A stretch of 64,000 bases of DNA from Streptomyces sp. ASQP_92 (GCF_025399895.1 NZ_JAODUA010000006.1:248001-312000); one strand, 5' to 3'; numbered from the stretch's first letter, positions 14,176-23,549 are shown. The notes: generated by a model from the letters alone, not told the origin. Numbers and translations are program-made.

Positions 14176-15159
14176 TTACTCGTCGAGGGTGCGCAGTCCC
14201 GGCTCGGCCGGCTTGGTGTCCGGCGCCGTCGGTTCCCGCTCGAACTGTCCGGCGGCCGGCTCGTGCGGCGGGGGCTGGAATGGGTAGTCGAGGCCGTACC
14301 CGGGGCCGACCTCGGGCGCGGCCTCGGCGGCGAACGCGCGGGCGGCGAGGGTGGTCGCCGGCGGGTCGGGGGTCTCGTTGGGGCCGTAGGTGCGGCGGGT
14401 GAAGCCGCCGAGGCAGTTGCAGATCACGCCGCTTGTGCCGGACTTCTGGCGTGCCTGCACGCGGAAGTACACGAGCTGCTCAAAGTCGGCGCGGTCGAGG
14501 GGGAACGACCACCATTGCGACTTCCATGCAACGTCGTTGGCGGGGGCGGTCACGCTGCCGGTGCCCATGTTCGACCAGTTGGCTTCACTGCTGAGGCGGT
14601 ACTGCACCTGTACCTCGCAGGTGCTGCCCCCGCCGGCGCCGAACTCCAGTTGAATGGAGGCGACGGGATTGTGCGCCTGCACTCCGGCGAACCAGCAGCC
14701 GACGAACGACGAGCTCGTAATGACGATGTCGGTGTTCAGCCGCTGGAAGGGCAGCGGTAGCGCGGGCGAGCCGATACCTCGGCCCGAGGTGGTGTCGTCG
14801 CCGATGACGATGTGCCCGTTGCGGTCCCAAAGGCTGATGGCCTGCGTCATGGCGCCGCCGGTCTGCGCGGTTGGATTCGCGCGGATGGTGAACGCCGTTG
14901 TGCCGTCCTCGCGCTGCATAGCGATGCCCTGCTGCGGGGTGCCGTCGGGGTGGTTGTAGAACGGGCCGAACTGACCGACGCCGAACAGACCGACCCCGCT
15001 TGGCGAGTAGACCTCTAGCGAGCCGCCCTCGGCGATCTTGACTTTCCCGTTGGTGATCTCGTTCAAGGCGGGCCGGATGTTGGCGCGGCCGGTCAGGGTG
15101 CGCACCTCACGCTCAAGGGCACGGATGCGGTCGAGCAAGTCCTGCGGAATCGCGGCCAC
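14176..15159 (-). CDS. Minor tail / receptor-binding-type structural protein
   Basis: This protein of 327 residues has an N-terminal short coiled coil (LLDRIRALEREVRTLTGR) and a segment NGKVKIAEGGSLEVYSPSGVGLFGVG seen in actinophage minor tail proteins. A beta-rich central part and an acidic, Pro-rich C-terminus follow. The first residue follows the preceding gene by one base. It lies between the baseplate protein and the fibre gene, so it is part of the tail tip. Confidence 0.75.
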   Translation of the reverse strand: MAAIPQDLLDRIRALEREVRTLTGRANIRPALNEITNGKVKIAEGGSLEVYSPSGVGLFGVGQFGPFYNHPDGTPQQGIAMQREDGTTAFTIRANPTAQTGGAMTQAISLWDRNGHIVIGDDTTSGRGIGSPALPLPFQRLNTDIVITSSSFVGCWFAGVQAHNPVASIQLEFGAGGGSTCEVQVQYRLSSEANWSNMGTGSVTAPANDVAWKSQWWSFPLDRADFEQLVYFRVQARQKSGTSGVICNCLGGFTRRTYGPNETPDPPATTLAARAFAAEAAPEVGPGYGLDYPFQPPPHEPAAGQFEREPTAPDTKPAEPGLRTLDE

Positions 15160-16266
15160 TTAGGGAGCCTCCAGAAACAGGCGGGCGGTCTCGGGGCGGC
15201 CCCGGACCGGTGGGGAGATAGCGAGGCCGACGACGCGATACCGGGCGTCGAGGCCCTCGGCGAACCAGTCGTCGCGGATGCGCAGGCGGATAGTCGCGCC
15301 GAGCAGCGCGGGCGAGAGGGCGACGCGGTCGAGGGCGACGGTCACCTCGGGGATGGTGAGCGGGCGCCGTGCGGCGGCCCAGTCGGCGCGGGCGTGCGCG
15401 TCGAGGGTGGGCTGCTCGGCCACGGTCGAGTAATCGCTCGTGCCGTCGAGGCGCGGCCAGCCGGCGGCGAGATCCTCGTCGGCGACGAGCAGCTCGGACA
15501 TGAGCGGCAGGGACTCTTGCGTCTGGTTTCTGTTGTCGGACGCGCCGCGCGCCTGCCACGCGTTGGCCTGCACGCTCGCGTCGATGGGCCACCCGTAGGA
15601 CGTGACGGGCCCGGGGTGGTCGAGGACGATCTCGCTCGTGCCGGTCTTGATGGTGGGCGAGCCGAGTTGCAGCCGCTTGACGCGTCGTCCGCTGCCCGGA
15701 TCGCGGAAGCTCGCGATCCTCCACTCGAACCCGCCCTCGACGGCGCCGAGTTGGTCGACGAGCTCGCGTATACGCGGCTGGTCGTATCTGCGGTACGTGC
15801 GGTCGCGCAGTACGCCGGAAGTCTCGGCGCCGTACTCGATGCCGATGTCGCCGCCGGGCATGTTCTGCGCGTAGTCGAGCAGGCCACGGACGATGTCGAA
15901 CTGATCGGTCGTGGTGGCCTCTTGGGTGTGGAAGACGACGCGGTGATCGAGGTAGCTCGCCCATCCGGCGCCCTGTACCTGGAGACCGAGGAACCCTCGG
16001 GCGTCGCTGGTGATGTTGGCGGTCCACACGACGCCGCCCCACCAGATTTCGCGACCGCGCTCGATCCACAGGGCGGTTCGTCCGGGGGTGACGGCGGCGC
16101 GGGCGCGGGCGGCGAGCTGCCGGTTCGGCAGTGGCACGGTCACGTTCGCAGCGCCGGTCTTGCCGATGTAGTCGTCGAGTGAGACGTCGGTGAGCGGCAG
16201 CGCGTCGAGGACCTGATCGGACCGCAGATCGCAGAACAGGGCGCGATAGATGACCGGGGCGGTCAA
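15160..16266 (-). CDS. Minor tail protein (tail-tip hub, Gp37-like)
   Basis: This protein of 368 residues resembles siphovirus baseplate proteins of the ReqiPepy6 Gp37-like type. It opens with VIYRALFCDLRSDQVLDALPL, then FxxxLNxPG-like DVSLDDYIGKTGAANVTVPL and the tail-tip motif RGREIWWGGVVW. TTG 16266 is used, with AGGGGGTGG 3-10 bp upstream. It lies directly after the 16280-17260 gene. Confidence 0.78.
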   Translation of the reverse strand: MTAPVIYRALFCDLRSDQVLDALPLTDVSLDDYIGKTGAANVTVPLPNRQLAARARAAVTPGRTALWIERGREIWWGGVVWTANITSDARGFLGLQVQGAGWASYLDHRVVFHTQEATTTDQFDIVRGLLDYAQNMPGGDIGIEYGAETSGVLRDRTYRRYDQPRIRELVDQLGAVEGGFEWRIASFRDPGSGRRVKRLQLGSPTIKTGTSEIVLDHPGPVTSYGWPIDASVQANAWQARGASDNRNQTQESLPLMSELLVADEDLAAGWPRLDGTSDYSTVAEQPTLDAHARADWAAARRPLTIPEVTVALDRVALSPALLGATIRLRIRDDWFAEGLDARYRVVGLAISPPVRGRPETARLFLEAP

Positions 16267-16279
16267 GGGCCACCCCCTG

Positions 16280-17260
16280 TCATGCGTCGAGTGGGTACTG
16301 CACTCCGGTGAGCGAGGCCCAGACCGTGAGGCCGGTCGAGGGAATCAGGCGCAGCAGTCCGCCGGTCTGAAAGTCGGCCTTGATGTCGACGCCGCCGGCC
16401 GCGATCGGGACCGACACGAGGTTCGCCGGACGTGCGGCGGCGGGAACGGCGGCGGCGAGCGGGTACGCGTTGTTCGGTGGCGTGCCGGACGTCGCCCACG
16501 AGACGCCGCCGCGCCACTGCATGTGAGGCACGCCGGCGATGTCGATCCGCCGGTATCTGACGGGGCCCTGCGCGTTGCCGTTGTTGGTGTAGCCGGACGC
16601 GAGGGTTACCGCCGTCCAGCCGACGGACGGTTCGAGCGCCTGCCAGGCCGTGCCGTCCCACCGGTCAAGGCCGGTCCCGTTGTCGCGGTACTGCCCTACA
16701 TAGGCGCCGGCGAAGGACAGGCCCCAGCCGCGCGGGATGATCCCGCCGTACGAGGCGGTGTAGCGGCGCCGGTCGGCGAGCGCGCTCGCCCACGTGAGGC
16801 CCCCGGTACCGGCCGAGGCGCCCGCCGGTACGGTCACGTCCCACAGGCGCAGACAGGCGGGCGGAAGGGTCGGCGCGGTGGGGGTCGCGGTGGCGTCGCC
16901 CTGGACGAGCTCGACGCGGGCGAGGGTCTGCTCGCTCGTGTCGTACAGGCCGTCGAGGACGCGCAGCACGACCGAGTCGATACGGGTGAACTGCGCGTTC
17001 CCGTCGGCGACGGTCAACGTTTCGGGCGAGGTCACGGCGACCGGATAGGCGCCCTGCGCCGCCGTCCCTTGTACGAGGGCGCGGCCGGTGGCGATCTGTA
17101 CCTGCATTCCCGCGCCGGTCGCGTTCAGCGCGCTTCCGCCGGCGATCACGCCGTCGCGCGACGTCATCGCCGTCTCGGGCGCCATCGTGCCGAGCGGGGC
17201 GAGGCGGGTGTCTTCTCTGGTCTGCCCGGTGGGCAGCAGCCATGCGGCGCGCACGGTCAC
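16280..17260 (-). CDS. Minor tail / baseplate protein
   Basis: This protein of 326 residues is a beta-rich structural protein. Its first part (VIAGGSALNATGAGMQVQIATGRALVQGTAAQGAYPV and FTRIDSVVLRVLDG) matches actinophage proteins in the tail-tip module, and its C-terminal half has a repeat-like domain ending in LRLIPSTGLTVWASLTG. It starts at GTG 17260. The position between Dit and the hub protein supports a baseplate role. Confidence 0.72.
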   Translation of the reverse strand: MTVRAAWLLPTGQTREDTRLAPLGTMAPETAMTSRDGVIAGGSALNATGAGMQVQIATGRALVQGTAAQGAYPVAVTSPETLTVADGNAQFTRIDSVVLRVLDGLYDTSEQTLARVELVQGDATATPTAPTLPPACLRLWDVTVPAGASAGTGGLTWASALADRRRYTASYGGIIPRGWGLSFAGAYVGQYRDNGTGLDRWDGTAWQALEPSVGWTAVTLASGYTNNGNAQGPVRYRRIDIAGVPHMQWRGGVSWATSGTPPNNAYPLAAAVPAAARPANLVSVPIAAGGVDIKADFQTGGLLRLIPSTGLTVWASLTGVQYPLDA

Positions 17261-17275
17261 GGTAGGCAGTCCTCC

Positions 17276-18187
17276 TTACCAGTAGGCCGAGCGCCACCGG
17301 AGCGAACACGAGGCGCGCGGGTCGACGGACCCCGGGGCGGCGCGAAAGGACAGCGAGGCCGTGCCGGGGGTGAGGGTGAACGTGTTCTCGGGGACGCTGC
17401 GGGCGGTCACGGTGTAGAGCCGCGATGCGGTCCGGTTGAGGGTGACCGTGCCCTCGCGGGTGTCGACGAGCAGCACGTCGTCGGCGGCGAGCTCGATGTC
17501 GTACTCGATCACGTCGCCCGTGGCGAGGTTGGTCAACGAGGGCAGCGCGACCGGGCCCCGGAAGGTGATCACAGGGTGCGCGGGGGCGTCGCCCTCGTTG
17601 ACCGTGACCACCGTGCCCGTGCTGCCCGGGGTGCCGAAGTCGAGCGGGGTGTCGAGGTGCTCGGGCCCGGGGTCGAGGTGCCAGTCGAGGCCCGGCTCGG
17701 GCATCGGCAGACGGGTGTCGACCTGCTGCTCGGTCAGGCCGTAGCGGCGCGGGTCGGTCGCCTCGAACTGGAGCGCCGCCCCGGTGACGACACCGACCCC
17801 GTACCCGCCCGTGCCCACGGGCACGGCACGGCGCAGGCAGCGGGCGAACGCGAGCAGGGGCGGGGAGTCGTCGAGGAGAATCACGAGCGGCAGCTCGTCA
17901 TCGCGCAGCGCCGTTGCGGCGGACAACTCCCGTACAGCAGCCCCCATCCGGCCCGGATCGGTACGGATCACGACGCCGTCGAGCGTGACTATGCGGGACT
18001 GCGCGAGCAGCCGGCCGAGGTAACTGCCGTGCGCATCACTGCGGTTGACGTTGCCCGAGTCGAGGCCCGGGGTGTCCTCCCATCCGGCAAGCGTCTTCCA
18101 CCCGTAGGCAGTGGACGGACCGAGCAGCAGGTCGCCGAACTGGACATGCCCGGGGGCGGTGACGAGGTCGCCGGCGGCCATCGTCAC
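17276..18187 (-). CDS. Distal tail protein (Dit-like)
   Basis: This protein of 303 residues follows the tape measure gene and overlaps it by GTGA, the usual position of Dit. Sequence signs are GLDSGNVNRSDAHGSYLGRLLAQSRIVTLDGVV in the N-terminal ring-forming domain, and the C-terminal beta domain with GDVIEYDIELAADDVLLVDTREG and the terminal SLRWRSAYW. It connects the tail tube to the tip complex. Confidence 0.8.
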   Translation of the reverse strand: MTMAAGDLVTAPGHVQFGDLLLGPSTAYGWKTLAGWEDTPGLDSGNVNRSDAHGSYLGRLLAQSRIVTLDGVVIRTDPGRMGAAVRELSAATALRDDELPLVILLDDSPPLLAFARCLRRAVPVGTGGYGVGVVTGAALQFEATDPRRYGLTEQQVDTRLPMPEPGLDWHLDPGPEHLDTPLDFGTPGSTGTVVTVNEGDAPAHPVITFRGPVALPSLTNLATGDVIEYDIELAADDVLLVDTREGTVTLNRTASRLYTVTARSVPENTFTLTPGTASLSFRAAPGSVDPRASCSLRWRSAYW

Positions 18188-20598
18188 CCCCTGCCCTTGG
18201 CGTGCCAGGCGAGCGCGGCGGCGGTCTCGTCCGCGCCCGCGCTGCCTGCGTGCCAGTTCTCAATATGGAGAGCAGGCCCGTAACCGCCCGAGCCATACGC
18301 GGAGTTGGCCGACGGGATACCGCCGACACTGAACTGCGGTGCGGCGGGAACGGGTACGAGGCTGCGCATCGTGCGGTCGATGGCGGGGGCGCCCGCACGG
18401 ATGCCCTCGACGATGCCGGCGGGAATGAACTTGCCGATCTTGTCGCGCATCAGGCGCGAGGGCGAATGGATACCGAGCGCCTTTGCGATCGGCCCCGGAA
18501 TCAAGTCTTTCGCCCACGAGATCAGGGTCGACTTAAGCCATGAACCCATGGACTTGATACCCGCCCACAAGCCCCGGATCAGATCCTTGCCCTTGTCGAC
18601 CAGCATCGTGCCGAAGCTGCCGAAGTAGCCGACGATCCGGCCGGGCAGTCCGCGCACGTAGTCGAGCAGCTCGCCCGCCTTGCGCGCGGTGCCGTCCTTG
18701 ATGCTCTGCCAATGCTTGATAATCAAGCCGGGCAACGTCCAGTTGAGGAAGAACGAGACGAGCCGTCCGGGGATGCCCTTGACCCAATCGACAATGGCGG
18801 TCCAGACGCGGAGCGTTCCGGCCTTGATCGAGTCCCAATGCTTGATGATGATTCCGACGAGCGTGAAATTCAGGAACAGGTCGAGCAGTAGCTGACCGAT
18901 GCCCTTGATCTTGTTCCAGACCCATTCCCACGCGGTCTTTGTCGCGGAAACAATCGTGTCCCAGTTGGCGACGATCAACGCAACGATGCCGATAACTGCC
19001 GCGATCACAAGGGCAATTGGGCCCATCGCGAGCAGCCAGGCAGCAGCCATGCGGGCGCCCTGGATCAGGGACTGCGTGCCCATGAGCAGCCAGGCGGCGA
19101 CGACGCGTATTGCGGTGGCGGCGGCGCCCGCGCTCTGCGCGATCCATCCGGCGAGGATGACGGCGTTCGTCGCGAGGAACCGAGCCCCCGCGGTGACCCC
19201 GGCGGCGCTCTGTGTGGCCCATCCGGTGACCACGGCGACCGTAGTCGTACCGGCCTGAACAGCGAGGCCGACCAGGGTCGGCAACATAATCAGCGTGATC
19301 ACGCCGGCGGCGACCGAGAAAGAGGTCGAGTGCTCGCTGACGAATCCCGCAGCCGCCTGGAAGGCGCCGCCGAACCTGCCGAGGTAGTCGGCGCCCGTGG
19401 TCAGCGCGGGCACCACGTACGTACCGAGGACGTCGACGACCTTCTGCATCGCGCCGCGCTTGAAAGCCTCGAACTTGGTTGCAGCGTTGTCGCGCATGGC
19501 GTCGCCGGCCGCGTCGGTGGCGCCCTTCACATCGCCGAGCTTCTTTACCGCCGTCGACGGGTCGAGCTTGAAGAGTGCGCCCTGTAGATCCTCGGCCTTG
19601 GTGCCGAAAAGTGCGACGGCGGTCGCATTGCGCTTGGCCGGATCTTCAATGGCCTTGATGCGTTGCAGAACGTCGCCAAGTGCCTTACTGGCCTCAGGTC
19701 CGCCCTTGGTGAAGACCTTCGCCATCGTGCCGGCGTTCAGGCCAATGTCCTTGAACGCACCGACACTTGTGGTCGACATGTCTTTCGACCGGATCGCGAA
19801 TTCCTTCAAGGCGTCGGCGACCGTGTCGGCGTCGCGCGCGCCACCCTGCAAGCCCTGCTGCATAAGGCCCATCGCGGTGGACGCGTCGAGCCCCAAGTCG
19901 CGGAATTGCGTGCTGTATTCCGAGAACGTGTCGAGCAAGTCCTCGGCGCTATTGGTGCCGTTCTGTGTCCCCTTGACGAGGACGTTCATTGCCTCCTCGG
20001 CGCTCTTGGCGACGCCGGTTTTCAGCATCGTGCCGACCGCGCGGGACACGGCGGACACGTCCTCGCCCATGACCGAGGCCGTATCGGCGACCTGCGTCGC
20101 CATGGCCTTGATTTGCCCCTGCGTCGCCTCGGGCGGCAACAGGCCCTGTTGGGCAACGCCCTTGAGGATCTCGGCGCCGTCCTCGACCGAGTCGACGATC
20201 GCGCCCGAGTAGAGCTGTCCGGCGACCTTGCCGTATTCCTTGGCGACCGGGCCGCTCGTCCCGAGCTGCGCCTGCAACTTCCCGGCGATCTTGCCCTGCT
20301 CCATGGCCTGGCCGAGGCCGGCCATCAGGGCGCCGCCGATCGTCGCGCCGATCGCGGCGGCGGCGAATCCTTTCAGCGCGGTGCCCATGCCGCGCGAGGC
20401 CCGCTCGCCCCCATCGGCGGCGCCGTCGGCGAGACCGTCGCCGAGGTTGTCGCCGGCCTGCTGTCCGGCCCGGTTGGCAGCGGCGGCGATCTGGTCGCCG
20501 CCCGCCTGCACAGCAGCACGGGCGCGCTGCATTCCAGCGCCGGCGCCGGAGTCGTCGACGGTGACGGTTGCGGCGAGCTCGCCGACCATGAGCGCCAC
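18184..20598 (-). CDS. Tail tape measure protein
   Basis: This protein of 804 residues is the longest phage protein here. The N-terminal region is Ala/Gly-rich and helical. The middle contains the TP901-type core (about 130-330: GEDVSAVSRAVGTMLKTG to STAMGLMQQGLQGGARD), followed by membrane-like helices (about 425-560, including GPIALVIAAVIGIVALIVANW). Repeated KHWDSIK/KHWQSIK segments (about 585-665) and a GIHSPSRLMRD motif near the end complete it. It sets tail length and helps DNA entry. GTG 20598 has GGGAGGTGA upstream. Confidence 0.95.
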   Translation of the reverse strand: MALMVGELAATVTVDDSGAGAGMQRARAAVQAGGDQIAAAANRAGQQAGDNLGDGLADGAADGGERASRGMGTALKGFAAAAIGATIGGALMAGLGQAMEQGKIAGKLQAQLGTSGPVAKEYGKVAGQLYSGAIVDSVEDGAEILKGVAQQGLLPPEATQGQIKAMATQVADTASVMGEDVSAVSRAVGTMLKTGVAKSAEEAMNVLVKGTQNGTNSAEDLLDTFSEYSTQFRDLGLDASTAMGLMQQGLQGGARDADTVADALKEFAIRSKDMSTTSVGAFKDIGLNAGTMAKVFTKGGPEASKALGDVLQRIKAIEDPAKRNATAVALFGTKAEDLQGALFKLDPSTAVKKLGDVKGATDAAGDAMRDNAATKFEAFKRGAMQKVVDVLGTYVVPALTTGADYLGRFGGAFQAAAGFVSEHSTSFSVAAGVITLIMLPTLVGLAVQAGTTTVAVVTGWATQSAAGVTAGARFLATNAVILAGWIAQSAGAAATAIRVVAAWLLMGTQSLIQGARMAAAWLLAMGPIALVIAAVIGIVALIVANWDTIVSATKTAWEWVWNKIKGIGQLLLDLFLNFTLVGIIIKHWDSIKAGTLRVWTAIVDWVKGIPGRLVSFFLNWTLPGLIIKHWQSIKDGTARKAGELLDYVRGLPGRIVGYFGSFGTMLVDKGKDLIRGLWAGIKSMGSWLKSTLISWAKDLIPGPIAKALGIHSPSRLMRDKIGKFIPAGIVEGIRAGAPAIDRTMRSLVPVPAAPQFSVGGIPSANSAYGSGGYGPALHIENWHAGSAGADETAAALAWHAKGRG

Positions 20599-20604
20599 GG
20601 CTCG

Positions 20605-21308
20605 TCACCTCCCGGGGGTCGTGCCTCCCGGGGGTGCGGGAGCGGCGGGCGGAGGTGTGAGCACGCGGGCGAGGCGGGACTCAGCGGAGAGAAGAGCGAG
20701 GATGCGCAGCCGGAGCCATCGCCAAGAGCGGGTGCGCAGCACTACGGGGTCGCCGAGGTCGATGCCGTAGACCTCGTGCAGATCAGCCTCGACGAGCGGC
20801 CACTCGGACAGAATCCGGGCCCAAGTCAGGTCTTGCGTTTGCCCTTTGGCTTGGCGCGGGTGGGCGCCGGGCGGGTACTCGTACCACTCGAAGAGCCCCG
20901 AGACCTCGTCGTACTCGCCGCGTCCGACTGGCGACGTGCTGCTCGGTTCGGGGCCAGTCGAGAAGGGTCGCCGGCCGCGTTCCAGAAGCGTTCGGCCGCG
21001 CCCTTGTCCTGCGCGATCCACACCATGGACGTGAGGGCGGCGTGCTTGAGCGCGGGCCACGGCACGCCGTCGGCGACCATCTGATCGTGCGCGGTACCGA
21101 GGACGTCCCGGTACAGATCGCGCTCGGCAGCGTCGCCGAGCACCTGCTCGTCGACCTTCCCGCCATCGGCCGCCACGGCGGCGGCATTGATCAGTGCCTG
21201 CGTACGCAGTCCGACCTCGGCTGTCGGGGCGGGCACGGTGTAGAGGGTGCCGCCGATCGGCAGGGGCAGGGATTCGACGAGCAGCTCGTCGAGTGCCTCG
21301 AACGCCAC
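20605..21308 (-). CDS. Tail assembly chaperone, frameshifted GT product
   Basis: A second frame continues from the G protein to a TGA at 20605. Its unique part (LTWARILSEWPLVEADLHEVYGIDL to WRWLRLRILALL) is the typical T segment of actinophage chaperones. A heptamer A-AAG-GGC (minus strand, 20847-20841) lies in the zero frame 4 codons before the G stop and fits a -1 slip to AAA-GGG. The fusion would be about 234 residues. Confidence 0.75.
20826..21308 (-). CDS. Tail assembly chaperone G
   Basis: This protein of 160 residues lies between the major tail and tape measure genes, the standard place for chaperones. The N-terminal domain is helical (ALINAAAVAADGG to MVADGVPWPALKHAALTSMVWI). The tail is basic, ending KPKGKRKT. 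GTG 21308 overlaps the TAG of the major tail gene by one base. Confidence 0.82.
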   Translation of the reverse strand: MAFEALDELLVESLPLPIGGTLYTVPAPTAEVGLRTQALINAAAVAADGGKVDEQVLGDAAERDLYRDVLGTAHDQMVADGVPWPALKHAALTSMVWIAQDKGAAERFWNAAGDPSRLAPNRAARRQSDAASTTRSRGSSSGTSTRPAPTRAKPKGKRKT

Positions 21309-21847
21309 TACGCATCACCCCCGGCGGTCTTGAGCGACTTGGTCTCGGCGGCGAACGTGCCCCCGCCGGCGCTGGGGTTGGTGATCTCCTTCAAGGGACC
21401 GGAGCCGGTAAAGGTGACCTTGATCGTGTCGACCTCGTCCGGCCCGCCCCCGTCCGGCTCCCAGGTGACCAGGGCCGTGCCCTCCTGCGCGTCGGCGGCG
21501 CCGTTGCGGTCGTAGTAGCGAATCCGCACGTACGAGGCCGCACCGAAAGACATCGCCGCCTTGCGCAGCGCCTCTTGGGCGGCGTTGAACGCGCCGGTCG
21601 TGGGGTGCGCGCGGTGGGCGAGTGTGGTCTCGATGGACCACGCGAGCATGGTCACGGCCTGCTCGACCCATCCATCGGTGTCATACGTGCTGACGTCCTG
21701 CTGCGTCGGCTCAACCTTCGGCGTGAACTCCGTGATTCCGGGGACCAAGCTCCAAGCCGGGGTGCCGGTGGTGCCGGTGTCGAGTTCGAGGCGGTAGCGG
21801 CGGGCGAGGGCGGTTATCGTCTCGGCCGGCGGCGTCGGGGTGCTCAA
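21308..21847 (-). CDS. Major tail protein
   Basis: This protein of 179 residues has the tube-protein pattern: YRLELDTGTTGTPAWSLVPGITEFTPKVEPTQQD then YDTDGWVEQ and the C-terminal VTFTGSGPLKEI. It forms the tail tube by stacking hexamers. It lies upstream of the chaperone gene. Confidence 0.88.
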   Translation of the reverse strand: MSTPTPPAETITALARRYRLELDTGTTGTPAWSLVPGITEFTPKVEPTQQDVSTYDTDGWVEQAVTMLAWSIETTLAHRAHPTTGAFNAAQEALRKAAMSFGAASYVRIRYYDRNGAADAQEGTALVTWEPDGGGPDEVDTIKVTFTGSGPLKEITNPSAGGGTFAAETKSLKTAGGDA

Positions 21848-21858
21848 CGGGGCGCCTC

Positions 21859-22290
21859 CTATTCGAGGTTGGGGTGCGCCCGGTGGGCGCGGGCGTAGTA
21901 GTTGCTGGTCCGCTCCCAGCGCCCCGAGCCATCCGCACCGAGCGGCGCGGCCGAGACGCGATAGACGAGCTGCACGGGAACGGCGCCGAAGCGGTGAGGG
22001 CCGGAGCCGTGCAGCACGGCGTGCGCCTGGTCGTCGAGCGCGTCGACCTCGCGGGGGTCGGAGCTCGCGCGGGTGCGCACCTGAACGCCTGTTGTGGTGT
22101 CGGTCAGCAGCGACGACTCGGCGACCGGATACGCGGAGAGGCAGACGACGCGGTCGGGGGCGGGCGGAAGAGCGGCGATGGTGATCGCGGTCTCGCCCGG
22201 GGCGTATACGCCGTCGGGCCGGTAGATGCCGACGCCGTGCTCGTCGAGCAGGCGGGCGAGACCGTCGAGGAGATCGACGGTGTAGGTCAT
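21859..22290 (-). CDS. Tail terminator / minor capsid-type protein
   Basis: This protein of 143 residues resembles phage minor capsid proteins of the tail-completion type (LLDGLARLLDEHGVGIYRPDG and VQVRTRASSDPREVDALDDQAHAVLHG). The position between the gp10-like gene and the major tail gene fits the tail terminator that joins tail to neck. Its ATG overlaps the upstream gene's stop by one base. Confidence 0.75.
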   Translation of the reverse strand: MTYTVDLLDGLARLLDEHGVGIYRPDGVYAPGETAITIAALPPAPDRVVCLSAYPVAESSLLTDTTTGVQVRTRASSDPREVDALDDQAHAVLHGSGPHRFGAVPVQLVYRVSAAPLGADGSGRWERTSNYYARAHRAHPNLE

Positions 22291-22643
22291 CAGCGCAGCG
22301 CCCGCCGGACCTGTGCGGCGATCAACGCCTGCACATCGTCGGCGACTTCCGGCAGCACGCTTTCCAGGTACTTCGCACGGCGGCCGGGCAGATGGCGCGC
22401 GGTCATGTCCTCGTGCACGCGCACGGCGTACGGGGTGTCGTAGGAAACCGCAGCCGTCAGGTTCTGCTCGTCGACCGAGGCGGCGCCGGAGCGTTCGAGG
22501 GTGCCCTCGTTGATCGGCACACGCTGCCGAGAGGCGGCGAGGGTGTGCTCGGCGGCGAGCAGCAGACCACGGGCGGCGGCCTGCCGGATCGCGTCGGTTG
22601 CTGCCTGGCCATGCCAGTGCAGGCGGGCGCGCTGCGGACTCAT
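22290..22643 (-). CDS. HK97 gp10-like neck protein
   Basis: This protein of 117 residues contains the family segment RVPINEGTLERSGAA, then AVSYDTPYAVRVHED and LPGRRAKYLESVL. It is a head-tail joining or tail-completion protein. ATG 22643 with GGAGGTGAG upstream overlaps the previous stop by ATGA. A longer start at 22664 lacks support. Confidence 0.82.
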   Translation of the reverse strand: MSPQRARLHWHGQAATDAIRQAAARGLLLAAEHTLAASRQRVPINEGTLERSGAASVDEQNLTAAVSYDTPYAVRVHEDMTARHLPGRRAKYLESVLPEVADDVQALIAAQVRRALR

Positions 22644-22957
22644 TCGCAACTCACCTCCGTACACGCCGGAACCGGGAGACCGGGCGCGGTGTGGTGGGCG
22701 ACCGAGAGTGCGGTCGTCACGCGTCCATCGGGCAGGGTGAGGCGCGAGCCGGCCGGACAGACGAGGTCGGGGGCGGCGATGACCTGCGCGGTCGAGGTGA
22801 CCTCGCGCCCGTCCGGGGCGCGGACCATGCGCACCGTTTCGGCGACGAGCGCGGGCACGTCGGCGACCGAATCGCCGTACCGGGGCCCGTACGCGGAGTC
22901 GCCGAGGTACGGCTCGACGGTGACGCGGTGACGCAACAGGAACGAGGGGACGCTCAC
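22640..22957 (-). CDS. Head closure / head-tail adaptor protein
   Basis: This protein of 105 residues has the adaptor-like segments LLRHRVTVEPYLGDSAYGPRYG and VVCPAGSRLTLPDGRVTTALSVAHH. It lies between the connector and the gp10-like gene. GTG 22957 overlaps the upstream stop by GTGA; another GTG at 22960 is equally possible. Confidence 0.7.
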   Translation of the reverse strand: MSVPSFLLRHRVTVEPYLGDSAYGPRYGDSVADVPALVAETVRMVRAPDGREVTSTAQVIAAPDLVCPAGSRLTLPDGRVTTALSVAHHTAPGLPVPACTEVSCE

Positions 22958-23349
22958 CACGCGATCACCCGCCCCGGGGTAAGTCCGGCACGGCGCAGCG
23001 TGCGGTCGGCACGGGGCGCGAGCTCGACCCCGGACGCGGCGGGCGGCGAGCTGCTGCGCCCGGACAGGGAGACAGGCCCGATCGAAACGGAGTCCCACCG
23101 GCCGGCCGCCCCGGTGCCGTCGTCCCCGGTGGCGAGCCAATACTCGGCCTGCGCACACGTGGCGTCGGCAAGCGCGGCAACGATCGCCGGCTCGGTCGGG
23201 TCGCCGTCCTCGTCGACCGGGTAGACGGCGGTCAGCAGTGCCGAGTCGATGTCCTCGGACGCTCGGGCGAGCAGCCGCTCGGCACCGGTCGGGGCGGGGG
23301 TGCCGGTCCATGCGGCGAGCTGCTCGGGGGTGGCGTACGGGCGCCGCAC
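22954..23349 (-). CDS. Head-tail connector protein
   Basis: This protein of 131 residues opens with YATPEQLAAWTGTPAPTGAERLLARASEDIDSALLTAVY, a pattern of gp6/gp15-like head-tail connectors. The helical N-terminal part binds the portal ring. GTG 23349 follows GAGGGGG at good spacing; a GTG at 23355 overlapping the previous stop would add two residues. Confidence 0.75.
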   Translation of the reverse strand: MRRPYATPEQLAAWTGTPAPTGAERLLARASEDIDSALLTAVYPVDEDGDPTEPAIVAALADATCAQAEYWLATGDDGTGAAGRWDSVSIGPVSLSGRSSSPPAASGVELAPRADRTLRRAGLTPGRVIAW

Positions 23350-23351
23350 GC

Positions 23352-23549
23352 TCACCCCCTCGACTTGGACCGGGCAGCAGTGCGGCCGGCCGGCTTGTCG
23401 TCGACCGGTTCGACCTCGTAGCCGTGGCGGCGGAAGTACAGCAGCACGCCCTCGCCGAGCTCGTCGGCACTCGCGCGCCCATCGGTGAAGTGGACGCCGG
23501 CGATCTGCTCGTCGCCCTCGTGCGGCGCAAGGATCAAGTAACCGGCCAT
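23352..23549 (-). CDS. Small conserved protein between capsid and connector
   Basis: This protein of 65 residues (MAGYLILAPHEGDEQIAGVHFTDGRA onward) is of unknown function. Similar short proteins follow the capsid gene in many actinophages and may be minor head components. The basic tail ends ARSKSRG. Its ATG overlaps the capsid stop by one base. Confidence 0.68.
   Translation of the reverse strand: MAGYLILAPHEGDEQIAGVHFTDGRASADELGEGVLLYFRRHGYEVEPVDDKPAGRTAARSKSRG

Noticed and set aside
20605..21318. Whole 237-codon frame as an independent gene
   Set aside because: Only the part after the slippery site resembles a chaperone T segment; the upstream part is a shadow of the G protein.
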